Shown: piece after piece, positions 1-10,408 of the stretch
How positions within the stretch are numbered: position 1 is the first letter of the stretch
How the letters are laid out: the number at the start of each line of letters is the position of its first letter
Position numbers and translations under genes: made by a program
NCBI RefSeq assembly: GCF_020184175.1
Contig: NC_065533.1
Location: 64,805,122 to 64,869,121 of the forward strand
Reading direction: 5' to 3'
DNA: 64,000 nucleotides
From: Aphis gossypii
Lineage: Eukaryota > Arthropoda > Insecta > Hemiptera > Aphididae
Notes under the pieces: model-generated
The model's input: the letters and a program-made list of their open reading frames with translations, nothing else
Databases searched by the model: none
What the model was told of the DNA's origin: nothing

Positions 1-479
1 ATAAATGTAAAACATGAAAATCAGTTCTTAGTATTTTCAAGTATCTATAAATATTTATTTTTACTGAATATAGTACCTAACTACTTTTGAAAATATGTAT
101 GTATATCAATTCTTTAAAAAGTATTTTATTACACCCATAGACACATTTAGGAATTTCTCACAATTTTTATGGTCAGATGGATACCTATGTGCATGGATAA
201 ATTTTATTTTATTTTAACATAATTGATAATTGGGTTTAAAAACCAGTTCGGAGACTTTATATTTTTTTGTCTTTAAAACTACGAGAAATGATAAAAAAAA
301 ACTATGAATTATTTTTACCATCGTTAATAATAATTTATTATTATATATGTACCAGATAAATATTTTATGTTGATCAATGAATTTTGCTTTAACGTCATAG
401 ATTTTTTTGTTTTGTGACAAATACTAATCATCAATAATGTGTACATTTTTCTTTTATATCTTAATAATGTTATGTCTCT
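1..479. other. AT-rich stretch without recognised gene
   Basis: Very AT-rich sequence. The only ORF over 60 codons (214-420, minus) is low-complexity and resembles nothing I know. The frame of the following mobile-type gene seems to enter at about 480. Confidence 0.5.
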
Positions 480-1029
480 CTTGACCTATGTAAAAATCCA
501 TTCGTTGGATCAATAGATTATATAATGGATGGTAGTGACCTAAAGGAAATAATAGGTGTTATTTTTGCTTCTAACTCCATGGACAAAATATTGTTAGGTC
601 ATGCTTATTCGAGAGTTGTTAGAGCTCACACTTTAATCCAAATTACTCTTTCTCAAATTATTTTCAAGGAAATGTCATTCACCGATGAACGAAAAAAGCA
701 ATATAAAGTCCACCTCGATAATTTTAACGAAGAATTATTTGAAAGTATTGAAGAATTGAAATTGTTGTTTGAGAAAAAAATTGTTGTGTTAAGAAACAAA
801 GGGCCAACTGCTAAACTGTGGCTACAATACTTTGAAATGACAGTGCTTGCAAAAGAATTTATATGGGCAAAAGAATGGGAGATTGGAAGATGAATTTGGT
901 TTGTATAAAAGAATGCTTCCATATTTTCACGTAGCTGGCCATTATAATTATGCGAAATCGGCACATTTGTATGTGCAAGATATTGTTGCGTCCCGACTAG
1001 GTCGATTCATGCATCAACGTACAAAATGA
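480..1029 (+). pseudogene. N-terminal remnant of a PIN-like mobile-type gene, part 1
   Basis: Two overlapping frames (to 893, then about 890-1026) encode the block I recall from large uncharacterised proteins that are dispersed in aphid and other invertebrate genomes: a 'GHAYSRVVRAH' motif, then 'GPTAKLWLQYFEM', then 'GHYNYAKSAHLYVQD'. A frameshift near 890 separates the second and third motifs, so this copy is broken. No upstream methionine clearly belongs to it. The continuation of the same protein resumes at about 2278, beyond two LTR-like insertions. Family recognition is from memory of protein patterns, not from a search. Function unknown, probably a domesticated or mobile-element ORF. 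Confidence 0.55.
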
Positions 1030-1137
1030 ATACGTCGTGTTGTTCAAGTATAAGTTAATTGTTTATTAAAATAGTTCTTGCTCGAATACAAATATTATAA
1101 GCTTAAAGTAGAATATATAAAATAAGATGGTGAGTGG

Positions 1138-1881
1138 TGTTACGACCTGCCTCAGAAACTGATATAAAAATGACTTGAGTGGTGTGCAACGTGCTCTGAT
1201 ACTTATATTAAATATAATATATAAATTACATTCTGTAGCCGACAATAACCACAACGCTAGGGGGCATAACAAACATCCCTATAATTATGCTAAGGGTGAG
1301 TAGTTAAGCAAGTAATGATCGAGTATAGACCAACAATTTGGGACCTAAAATGAAAGGTAAAAGATAACTAATCAAAAGGTATCATCACACGTATGCTTTC
1401 TACCCGCTAGAAATAATGGCTATATGATTGCTATTTGGTGAAATAAGTGGATGCGTAATTACCCACCCGGTAGAATATACTAGGTGCGTAATTACCCACC
1501 CGGTAGAATATTATAGATACATAATTGACGCACAACATCGTTCAGATAACGCAAAGCGTGGGAAGAAGCGGATGCAGGTGCAGATGACCAACAGGGACCT
1601 GAAGGTACCGCGGGAGTCCCTGGACGATATATAAGGGGGCCCAGATTAGGCACAATTCAGACGTGATCCACCAGAGTTAGCGCAAGCACCTTCACGTCAC
1701 CCAGTTTAATATTTTATGTCTCCTGGACTTAGAATATTTTTCACAAGTTTTATTAAATTAATTAATTGGACTTAGAATAATTTTAAATAAAAAAACACTT
1801 AGAATAATTTCGAGAGTTCAATTATTTCACAAAACCTTTCCAAATCGACATCATTCAACTGATTGTACGTGGCACGTTACA
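1138..1881. repeat. LTR-like insertion A (TGTTACG...CGTTACA)
   Basis: The segment starts with TGTTACG and ends with its inverted complement CGTTACA, the TG...CA layout of a long terminal repeat. It contains a TATA-like ATATATAAG at about 1626 followed by GC-richer sequence, as in an LTR U3/R region. A 33-bp-period direct repeat (TGCGTAATTACCCACCCGG at 1452 and 1485) lies in the putative U3. No flanking target duplication is clear, so the boundaries are tentative. Probably a solo LTR, since no internal retroelement genes are adjacent. Confidence 0.4.
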
Positions 1882-1883
1882 GG

Positions 1884-2268
1884 TGTTACGACCGGCCTCT
1901 GAGTGTCATAGATATCCCTATTCGTTGGTTATACAGTAACCGTCTGTCGAGCTCTTGTCTCGGTCCCTCTTATATATGATTTCTTACAAGAGTGGGCGGT
2001 GACTCCGTCATACGAGGGGTCCCGGAACGACTGCTTGTGTATTCTTACCCATGATTCTTATCGAATCGTTAAGACACCGAGTTTCGACTTTTGTAAAGAG
2101 ATGTGTGATTTTACTTTAATTGTCAAATTATTATACTAATATAATATTCCACTCTCTCGTGTCCTGTACTCGTGTGCCTGTAGTATTAATTTTATAAGTT
2201 AGGAAATTTGAAATTGTATGATCTTATGCATATAAAATAATCGATACGGACAGTACAGGTCCGTAACA
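1884..2268. repeat. LTR-like insertion B (TGTTACGACC...CCGTAACA)
   Basis: It starts 2 bp after insertion A with TGTTACGACCGGCCTC, nearly the same start as A (TGTTACGACCTGCCTC), and ends in CCGTAACA. The interior differs from A. It has the GC-rich upstream part and polyadenylation-like AT-rich 3' part of a solo LTR. Related-family LTRs sitting end to end suggest nested or tandem insertion into the surrounding gene. Confidence 0.4.
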
Positions 2269-2277
2269 ATATAGAGA

Positions 2278-4116
2278 ATTTAGAAAATACAATGGATAAT
2301 GCCGCTTTTCAAAATTTTACTTAAAACTTTTTCTCAATAAAACGTTCTAATAAATATTTCTGTGGAACTTGGAGTGATATGATAATAGAGCAGTCTTTCA
2401 TGATATCGTCAAAATCAAAAGGCGACATTACACGTGGGCGAAGTACAAATGAAATTGTCTTAAATAAATGGGTTAGGGTTATTGACTGCAAACAACATTA
2501 GCGTTGGCCTTGAACATTTTTGTGGACTTTATTTTCAATCTGGAGAGCAACATGTTGATGCAAGTGATGGTCGCATAAAAACAGATTTTCAAGATGTTAA
2601 CAAATTATTAGATTGGGTTAATTCTCATGATCTTTTTTCTTATGCAGAGAGCATTATGTCAATTTCAACAGGAGTTACTCTTGATAAAAAAATAAATTGT
2701 CATGATGCTTGGAGTGGTGGAATGGCTGGAATGAATAAACAAATTAGCAGCACTTGCGGCGATATTAAATTCCAGCGTGCGGATAGAGTACTTTCATTAT
2801 TAACCATCAATAGTACTGTAAAAATCCATGATACTGAAAGAGTCGTTGATCCATTATTGTTGTTCCAAAGAATTATTGTCATAAAAATAACTATCGAAGA
2901 ACTTCTTAATTATTTAGAGTATGAACTGGCTCCTTATCCTTTATCACTTTTTATGTCAATTTTGAAAAAGTTAAATTTCCACCTGATTTGCAAAATGCCA
3001 CTTATGTCATCGATGGTGGATTTCTCCTGCGTAAAGTTGTGTGGGATATGAACCAAACACATGATGAAATTTGTGGGAAATATGTTTATTACGCACAAAA
3101 TCACTTTGGCTAAAGGTCAATTGTTGTCTTTGATGGCTATGAAAATATCAGCAACAGCTATAGAACAACTCCATCGGTCCACAAAATGTTCATCTGTTGA
3201 TATTTGTTTTGATAAGCAAATGACAGTTACAGTTAGCCAAGAAAAGCTTCTTACCAACAGAAAAAATAAAACCAGGTTAATTTCAATGCTGACAGAAAAG
3301 TTTGAGACAAATAATTTTCCTGTAAAACATGCTCAAGATGATGCTGATATTTTAAAAATTGAAACAGCAATAGAGCAATCTGAGAATGATACAACAGTTG
3401 TTGTTGGAGAAGATATAGATCTCCTCGTTATTCTAACTGCTCGCATGCCTATTGATAAAGAAGTTTTTCAAATCAGGCAAGGTAAACAGAACAAAAAATA
3501 TATTCGTTACAAAGCTTTAATCACCAAGAAAATATCAATAATAATGTGTTATTTTTGCACGCATTCTCTGGATATGGTATTACACTGGTTATTTTTCATT
3601 AAGGAAAAAACAGCATCATTGAAACTCATGAAAAAACGCAACGACTTACAAATTGCAGCTGTCTGTTTTAATAATTCTAATACTTACTGTGAAACTATTT
3701 CTTTAAATGGAATTAAGTTCTTCCTCGCAGTTTATGGTGCTTCAGTTAAGGAAAAGCCTATAAATAACCATCGATACGTATGTTTTACTAAGTCTGAAGG
3801 AAAAGGCAAACCAGTGAAATTCAATTTATTGCCACCCACTTTTGAAGCAGTACAACAACATATCTTTCGTGTGTATTACCAAATACAAAAATGGTTGGGC
3901 AATGATTTAAATCCTCTGGACTGGGGATGGGTAATGAGAGACAATCTGTTGTGGCCAAAAACTACATCTCAACCTCCCGCACCTGATTGTCTTTTACATA
4001 TGGTTTTTTGTAATTGCACAAAAGGGTTGTGGACCAATGTGCGGTTGTCGCCTTGTCGGAGTTTAAGCCTAAATTGTTTGGCAGTTTGTGGAAATTGCCA
4101 AGGCCATCTTGTTTGA
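2278..4116 (+). pseudogene. PIN-like mobile-type gene, part 2 (broken)
   Basis: Continuation of the gene begun at 480. Sequence from about 2310 to 2470 encodes, across several frames, the conserved segment that precedes 'HFCGLYFQSGEQHVD' (2520-2560). From 2482 to 2980 one long frame runs through 'VDPLLLFQRI' and 'YELAPYPLSLF', then frames shift. From 3061 to 4116 a long frame carries two acidic clusters, 'DDADILKIETA' and 'VVGEDIDLLVI', which fit a FEN1/XPG-type PIN nuclease fold, and then a C-terminal cysteine cluster (CNC...C...CGNCQ). Several frameshifts and the missing 'GCDTT'-like segment make it a pseudogene. The nuclease role is inferred from the acidic motifs only. Confidence 0.55.
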
Positions 4117-5548
4117 ATACAGAGCCAGTTAAAGACGATTAGTTGGAATAACAAACCATGGGCAATACTGAAATTCCAGGATTAGGTGAGACTAATCCGG
4201 CAGATTTTCAATAGAATATGATGATGATGGAGATGAATCATCAAATTAATGTACAATTGATTAATATATTGTTATCATTGGTTTAAATATTAGGTATATT
4301 ATGAAATAGTATATTATGAATTATGATATAAATAAATAATATAGTGATAAGCGAAATAAATTGTTTATTTTTTTACATAATTTGATTGGCGTTAATCATG
4401 ATAAATATTGCTCTAATGAAAAAATATAATAATACCTTTTTTATGTAAAATTATTAGTTATTTCAAATTGTACAGATATATTTTTGTTGTAAAATCAATA
4501 TTTACTGCGGAAATCTAAAAAAACCAGTTTTGAGCATCTTTTCAGTGTTGCTAACTGCTAGCGTACACTTTTGACTTTTGAGGAATTATTTAGGACACTA
4601 AAATATACCCAAAAACACACTTATACTTTTTGTATGATATATTCCGTATCAAAATCCTAATTTCAGTGGACTAATACTCCATAGGTATATATTATAGATC
4701 ACTCAAATAATAAATTTATATGAATATAAAAATCATAAAACTGCTGTATGAATTTATGTTTAGTAGTATAATTTACAAAAAATCATAATTGTTTACTTAT
4801 CAATATATAATAGGTATATTATATATAGATATAAGTATTTAAAATTTTATTTTATTGGACATTTTGTTGTGTAAGAGATTGTAGGACTTAACGATAAGTT
4901 ATTATAATTGATAACAAATGATACAATAATAAATAATGGAGTAGAATATAATTAGGAATAAAAAATTTATGAGTATGGTTTTATTCGAGGGTAATGTAAA
5001 AGGAAATATAGGCACATTTTTAGGAGCATTAAAAAAGTATCATAAAATGATAGAAATTGCGAAAAAATAATATTTTTTATTATTATATAATATCAGGAAT
5101 AAATTATGAAATAAAACCGAAGTTTGGAATTAATTCATTTTTACCAGTTAGTTAAGTAATAGGTAATACACCGTATGTAGTAGAGAATGATCGTTATATA
5201 TTTCTAATATAGAGATTGTCAGAATTCAACGTACGAATATATATATATATAGCGTTATTGAAATTGAAACAGTTTTGTGAGGAAAATAAATTAGATAAAA
5301 TAGCAATAAATAAACTAGGTATGAATCAAAATTATGGTGTAACGATTATTACATAATTATTTATATTATTTATATTTATAAACATATATGCACAATAGGT
5401 AGGTACATATTTTATAGTATACATATATATATATATCATAAACCTAACATGTAAAATATAATATTATAATGCTGATTATACATTAAGCCCCTCCTGTGAG
5501 GTATCATGTTTAATTATTGTAAAGCTACGGTTAAACACGAATATGTAA
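4117..5548. other. AT-rich intergenic stretch
   Basis: About 1.4 kb at very high A+T with short TA runs (for example near 5240 and 5425). No ORF, repeat unit or transposon end recognised. The last three bases (5546-5548, TAA) are the left target duplication of element H1. Confidence 0.5.
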
Positions 5549-5573
5549 AGCCGGCAGTACACATTCGCCGAGA
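5549..5573 (+). repeat. H1 left terminal inverted repeat
   Basis: Twenty-four of 25 positions match the reverse complement of 9374-9398, with only the outermost base differing. A GC-rich subterminal zone continues to about 5735. Confidence 0.88.
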
Positions 5574-5897
5574 CTTTACGAGAACAGCCGAGCGCGAGTG
5601 TGAACTAGACGCGCTCGTGTCACTTCACCTCGCCACGCCTCGCCTCGACGGCGCTCGGTCGGAAGGCGGTTTTTTGTGCCCGAGTCAAAGGACACGAGGC
5701 CAGCCGAGACGCGAGCCAGGGAGCACCTAGTACACACTCGTACATTCTAGAATATTCTAGCCTATTAATTTCTTCGTGCGTAATTGAGTTATTACTGCTT
5801 ATCTTTCTATCTACTAATTTTTTTGTTGTTAATCTGGTAAAAATCTTGGTAAAAATTGGTAAAAAACATTTGTGATTGGACAAACAAATTAACGTTT

Positions 5898-8340
5898 AAG
5901 TTTTTGGAGTTGTACCAAAATGAACCTGTTATATGGAACCCTAAGCTTAATCATCACAAAGACAAAAAAAAAAATCAATGATGCGTGGTCTCGAATAAGC
6001 AGAGAATTAGAGTATTCAATCACAGAACTAAAGAAAAAGAAAGACTCGCTTATGGCTACATTTAGAGGTCATTTACGAAAAAAAAAGCTTCTATTAAATC
6101 AGGTGGTGGAGCAAATGATATTTACAAACCTATATGGTTTGCTTATGAGTATATGGAGTCTTTTCTAGCACAAATTTATGAATGCCAGACAACTATAAAT
6201 ACTCAAGATGATGTAAGTACCTACAATAAATAAAAATATTTTATTTTTAAATTCAAATACATTTATCGTTAACAAGTTGACTGCCACGGTGTTTTTATAG
6301 AGCTAAATAAGAGTTGAATAATTTTTTTATATTTACCTTTGTTTTATTTATATTTTTTTGGTCAACTTGTTAAATATATTATATTATAATATAAATAATA
6401 ATAATATATTATATATTTATTATATAATATAATCTTATTATTATATATTATATATATATTATATTATTATTATTTTATATATTATTATTATTATATTATA
6501 TTATATATAATTTATAATTGACGTGAAACATCTTTACAAAAGATAGTAAAAAAGTGTACGAACGCCACAACCACTATTTTATAACTCAATAGTCCATATA
6601 TTTATTTATATTATAATATACAAATTAGGATATTTTATATTACATATTATTGTAAAAATATGCAGTAAATGCTTCTCGAATCTTAATAGCATTTGTTGTT
6701 GGTCGACGAGGTACTACTTCTAAAGGCCTAATTGCGCAAGAAGCCTGTACGTCCTGTCGCCATGATCCCTCTTGAATCAAAGTACCGTTGTCATCGTACG
6801 TATCGAATGTCCCTGGTGGTGCATAAATATGGTTAGAATTACTTTTTTTGATAAAGTTGTGTAGTAATATGCATGTCATAGTCAAAAGTGACACTTTTTC
6901 TGGGGCTAAGCCAATAGGTTTTTTAAATACTCGAAATCTTGATGCCAATATCCCAAAAGTGTTTTCAATTAACACACGTGAACTAGATAATTTTTCATTA
7001 AATAATCGTTTATCAGATCCAAATTCATGATTTCCCGGATAAGGCTTCATGATGTGCGTACTTAGCGCAAAAGCACCGTCACATAAAAAAACATAAGGCA
7101 AGGGTTCGTCTGACCCAAGCAAAGAGCACGGTGTTGGTATATTCAAAGTATTTTCCGAAATTCTTTGCCATAATACACTATTCCGTAATACGCCTCCATC
7201 ACTAATCCTTCCTTGGCTCCCGATGTCAGCGAAAATAAATTGATAATTACTGTCTACTACAGCTAAAAGTACAATGCTGAATGATCTTTTATAATTGAAA
7301 TAATCCGATCCTGTATGAACAGGGAATTGTATTACAATGTGCTTTCCGTCCATGGCTCCAATGGCATGTGGAAAGTTTCCACGGAATCCTTTTTCCACGT
7401 TTAGCCATTCTTCTTTTGTAGACGGCATCTGTAAAATATAATATAAACAGGGTGACAATTGAATACCGCTAGGCTGTACAGTCATTTGTAAATGAAAAAT
7501 CAAAGCATTTGTATTGCCCTAAATCGTATAGATAGACACATAAAATAAACACTTCATTATAAAATCAATAAATTTATCGCTACATTAAGAATATAATATA
7601 ATTGTTTTTGATTTGTTTAGTCTTATGTAACTAACGAACAGAGTCAAAGCGTGCAAATCGGCTCTGAAGACGATGAAGAAAATCAAAGTGTGGGAACTGA
7701 GGATAGAGCGAATATAATAGAAAATATAATAACAGAGAATACGACTAATACAAATACAATAATTCCTGAACAACCAAACCCAACGACTTCACGGCCAAAC
7801 CCTACAATTCGACGTCGTGGTGCTCCACCTGAGCTCCAAGAGGCAGGGAACCAAATGAAAGAAGCATTTGATATGTTAAAGAATGCAATTACCAAAAGAG
7901 CTAGTGACAAAGAAGGTGACGATGAATATGATCTGTTTGGTAAAATGTTAGCGAAAAAAATAAGGAAATTGCCAAAAAATGAACGAGAGGTATTTTTGTA
8001 TGAAATCGAAGGTATGTACATCAAAAAATTACGTAATATAAACTCCTTCTCTTCTCATTCAAATGCCTCATTAACTGCAGAAAGATTTGATACATCATCA
8101 ACAGATTATTCGTACCCTACATATCAAAGCAGGCCTCTTTCTAGTTTATCATCATATTCTGAAATGACATATCCAACTTATCCACAAAATTTGTATCAAC
8201 CATATTTGAGTAAAAATATAATTGTTGGTAAGCAAAATACACCTATAATATCTGAAAATTACGATCATCGCATTAATCTTATTGATGAAGAAAACATTAT
8301 AGCTAAAGCTTTTTCAATGTCTGATGAAATCAATCAGTAA
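5898..8340 (+). CDS. H1 MADF-BESS accessory protein (spliced, interlocked with the transposase)
   Basis: Exon A (about 5898-6212) encodes a MADF DNA-binding domain: 'FLELYQNEPVIWNPK' at the start, 'INDAWSRISRELEYS' in the middle, 'WFAYEYMESFLAQIYE' at the end, then a GTAAGT donor at 6213. Exon B (7621-8340) follows a TTTAG acceptor and contains a BESS-like protein-interaction segment ('DDEYDLFGKMLAKKIRKL'). MADF-BESS proteins are known partners of PIF-like transposases, where they bind DNA and support transposition or nuclear import. The MADF frame needs a shift at two A-homopolymers, 11 A at about 5964 and 9 A at about 6078; the shifts are opposite and cancel. No in-frame ATG precedes exon A, so an upstream exon or degradation is possible. 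The transposase 3' exon lies in this gene's intron. Confidence 0.65.
6273..6369. mobile_element. 97-bp piggyBac-type MITE
   Basis: Bounded by TTAA at 6269-6272 and 6370-6373, the piggyBac target site. The left end reads CAAGTTGACTGCC and the right end reads GGTCAACTTG, inverted repeats of about 9 bp. The left end matches the piggyBac end at 32224 (CACGTTGACTGCC) at 12 of 13 bases. No coding capacity. It sits in the MADF-BESS intron of H1, so it entered after H1 or was carried with it. Confidence 0.65.
6374..6525. repeat. AT simple-sequence tract
   Basis: Almost pure A/T sequence of TA and TTA/ATA units directly after the MITE and within the H1 MADF-BESS intron. Confidence 0.7.
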
Positions 8341-9114
8341 ACTACAATTATTTCATCGAAAGTACTGACTTATATAAAAAAAAGTTAAACATTATTAAGT
8401 ATTTAAATTTAAAATAAAAAAATATTTAAAAGTTTTAATTAATTTTATAAGCAAACAACTTTTTTTTACCTTGATTTGATCCTTTAGAACTGTATTTTGG
8501 GCCGTACAGACTTCAGGAACAATATTAGATATAACTTCGCTGGACACTTTGAATAAAAAGTGGAGACTTTTAAAACTATCACCTGTGGCCAAATATCTTA
8601 AGGTAATCGCAAGGCGCAATTTAGCAGGTATTGCCAATCTCCAATGTGTATCTTTTTTTGAAATGATCGGTGACACTTTACTTAATAAGTATTCAAAATC
8701 TGCGTGAATTAAGCGCGTTAGATTTTCGAATTCCCCGGAAGGCTCAAAAATTAACTCAGAAAACTGATTTTCAATAGTTTGTCTGCAACAAATACATTTA
8801 AAATACTTAACATAATTTTAAAATAAAATAAAATTAAATAGTACTATATATATTATACTAAAGTTAATAATTATTCTTACTAAATATATTAATAAATAAA
8901 TCTTCAAGGAGGTCTGTTACCCAAGAACTACATTGTTTGAAAATAAATTTAAAATTAAAAAAAAAATGTTTTTATTACTATAATGGTCACTAAGGTATAT
9001 TTGGGGGTAACGGACCAGCTACAAGATACTTAAGTTTATAGATATATTTTTTACTTACGTTGTTCTATTTCGAAGAATACTTTTCATCCACCATCTTCTT
9101 TTTTTCCAAGGCAT
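6640..9114 (-). CDS. H1 Harbinger transposase, intact, three exons
   Basis: Exons: 9114-9059 (ATG, 'MPWKKRRWWMKSILR'), 8782-8470 and 7428-6640, each bounded by GT donors and AG acceptors. Lengths 56, 313 and 789 bp keep one frame and give 385 residues plus stop without interruption. The DDE_Tnp_4 (HARBI1-type) catalytic core lies in exon 3: 'GAMDGKHI' (Asp about residue 149), 'FLCDGAFAL' (Asp about 240) and 'LIENTFGILASRFR' (Glu about 278). The second exon carries the helical N-terminal region ending 'LRLAITLRYLATGDS'. The enzyme cuts and integrates the element at TWA sites. Exon B of the antisense MADF-BESS gene (7621-8340) lies wholly in its 1041-bp second intron. Confidence 0.87.
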
Positions 9115-9373
9115 CTTGATTTTTTTTTTATAAAATACGTTAACCTAATTATGGTACGCAAATGCACAATAGGCTGTAGCAGCGGCCACTTCAACAGCGT
9201 CCATGTTCACTCAAAAGTCAAAACTGAAATAAAAAGTATGCAAGTGCCGAGTGTTTACTGCGTGCCTTCGCGCTTCCTCGCCTCGCCGAGACTATCTCTT
9301 GGGGAATGTGTACTGCGTGCACTCACGCTTCCTCGCCTCGCCTTAAGTCTCACCGAGATTTTCGCCGAGACTA

Positions 9374-9398
9374 TCTCGGCGAATGTGTACTGCCGGCA
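9374..9398 (-). repeat. H1 right terminal inverted repeat
   Basis: Partner of 5549-5573. Just inside it (about 9251-9345) a block beginning ACTGCGTGC and containing CTTCCTCGCCTCGCC occurs twice in tandem, a possible transposase-binding subterminal repeat. Confidence 0.88.
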
Positions 9399-9401
9399 TA
9401 A

Positions 9402-9743
9402 GAGACAGGCAGTTCCCGCGATTATCATCAGACGCACGCGAGCTCCGAGACTTCCCCACAGCTTGTACACGTTATTAGTAAGTAAGAATAAACTTTATAT
9501 ATTAATAAGTATTTGGATCAATCCACATTTATTTGTATCCTAAGTACCATTCATGTTCCCGAGCTACGGTTAAATTACATTCATAAGAAACTAACTTCTT
9601 CCCTGAATATCATATATTTAACTGGTCATCCCCGATCACATTACAATAATTTGCACAAACTAAAACTGCAACAACATAGAGTAGGGGAAAGGTGTCCAAA
9701 GTGCTACCTTAAGGTTCAACACAGTGTCACTCACGGGGCGTAG
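9402..9743. other. Possible LTR-retroelement remnant
   Basis: It contains an AATAAA signal near 9487, U5-like sequence, and GGTCATCCCCGATCAC at about 9624, which resembles the start of an internal region. No ORF supports it. The motif GCTACGGTTAAA occurs here (about 9563) and left of H1 (about 5524). Weak call. Confidence 0.25.
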
Positions 9744-9859
9744 GACGTTTGCGCATCGCTATTGTTACGAATTACCTTTTTTGTAGGCCGTTTGGGAATC
9801 GGTATTGTTAAATAAGGGTTGTTTACCTTAATAAAATTGTAATTAGCGCCACTAATATT

Positions 9860-10190
9860 ATAATATTATAAATAAATGTATATAAGTAAAAATCATTCAT
9901 AATTATAAATAAATGTATATAAAATAAGTAATAATTTTCGTCTAGTAATAAATCATATAAAAATCAGTCATATCATTATAAATAAATGTATATAAGTAAA
10001 AATTAGTCATAATTATAAATAAATGTATATAAAATATGTAAATTGTCATCTAGTAATAAATCATATAAAAATCAGTCATAGTATATTATAGATAAATGTA
10101 TATAAGTTAAAATCAGTCATAATTATAAATAAATGTATATAAAATAAATAATAATTTTCGTCTAGTAATAAACCATATTATATAAATCAA
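9860..10190. repeat. Tandem repeat, about 110-bp period, three copies
   Basis: The motif TCTAGTAATAAA recurs at 9941, 10049 and 10161 (spacing 108 and 112). Each unit also carries two copies of ATTATAAATAAATGTATATAA. It lies 3' of the MULE coding region. Confidence 0.85.
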
Positions 10191-10408
10191 TAATTACAAA
10201 ACTATAAATGTATACAAAAATAATCGTCAATATTCATATTAAAAATAAATTTTAAAACTATTATCTATTCACATTTACAAAAAAACAAAATTATATTTTT
10301 GAATGAATACTACCATATCAATTAATCATGAGACTAGATTCGTTATAAATTGCTCATTATTTACATTTATAAAAAAAAAATACAAAATAATTAAAATAGA
10401 AATATTAT

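Larger units (their letters stand above)
5549..9398. mobile_element. PIF/Harbinger DNA transposon H1, complete
   Basis: Terminal inverted repeats: the left end reads AGCCGGCAGTACACATTCGC then CGAGA, and the right end is its reverse complement except for the terminal base. TAA directly flanks both ends (5546-5548 and 9399-9401), the 3-bp TWA target duplication typical of Harbinger. Length 3850 bp. It encodes a DDE transposase on the minus strand and a MADF-BESS protein on the plus strand whose exons alternate. The ends are conspicuously GC- and CpG-rich in an AT-rich background. The transposase reads without interruption, so the copy may be recent. Confidence 0.88.

Noticed and set aside
5506..5730. 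ORFs on both strands over the H1 left end
   Set aside because: They lie across the TIR and GC-rich subterminal DNA; openness comes from GC content.
9151..9543. 130-codon plus-strand ORF with Arg/Ser/Leu-rich product
   Set aside because: Runs through the H1 subterminal repeats and TIR into the flank, so it cannot be one gene.
9860..10190. Regular repeats that might look like a CRISPR array
   Set aside because: Adjacent near-identical 110-bp tandem units in a eukaryotic context, without unique spacers.
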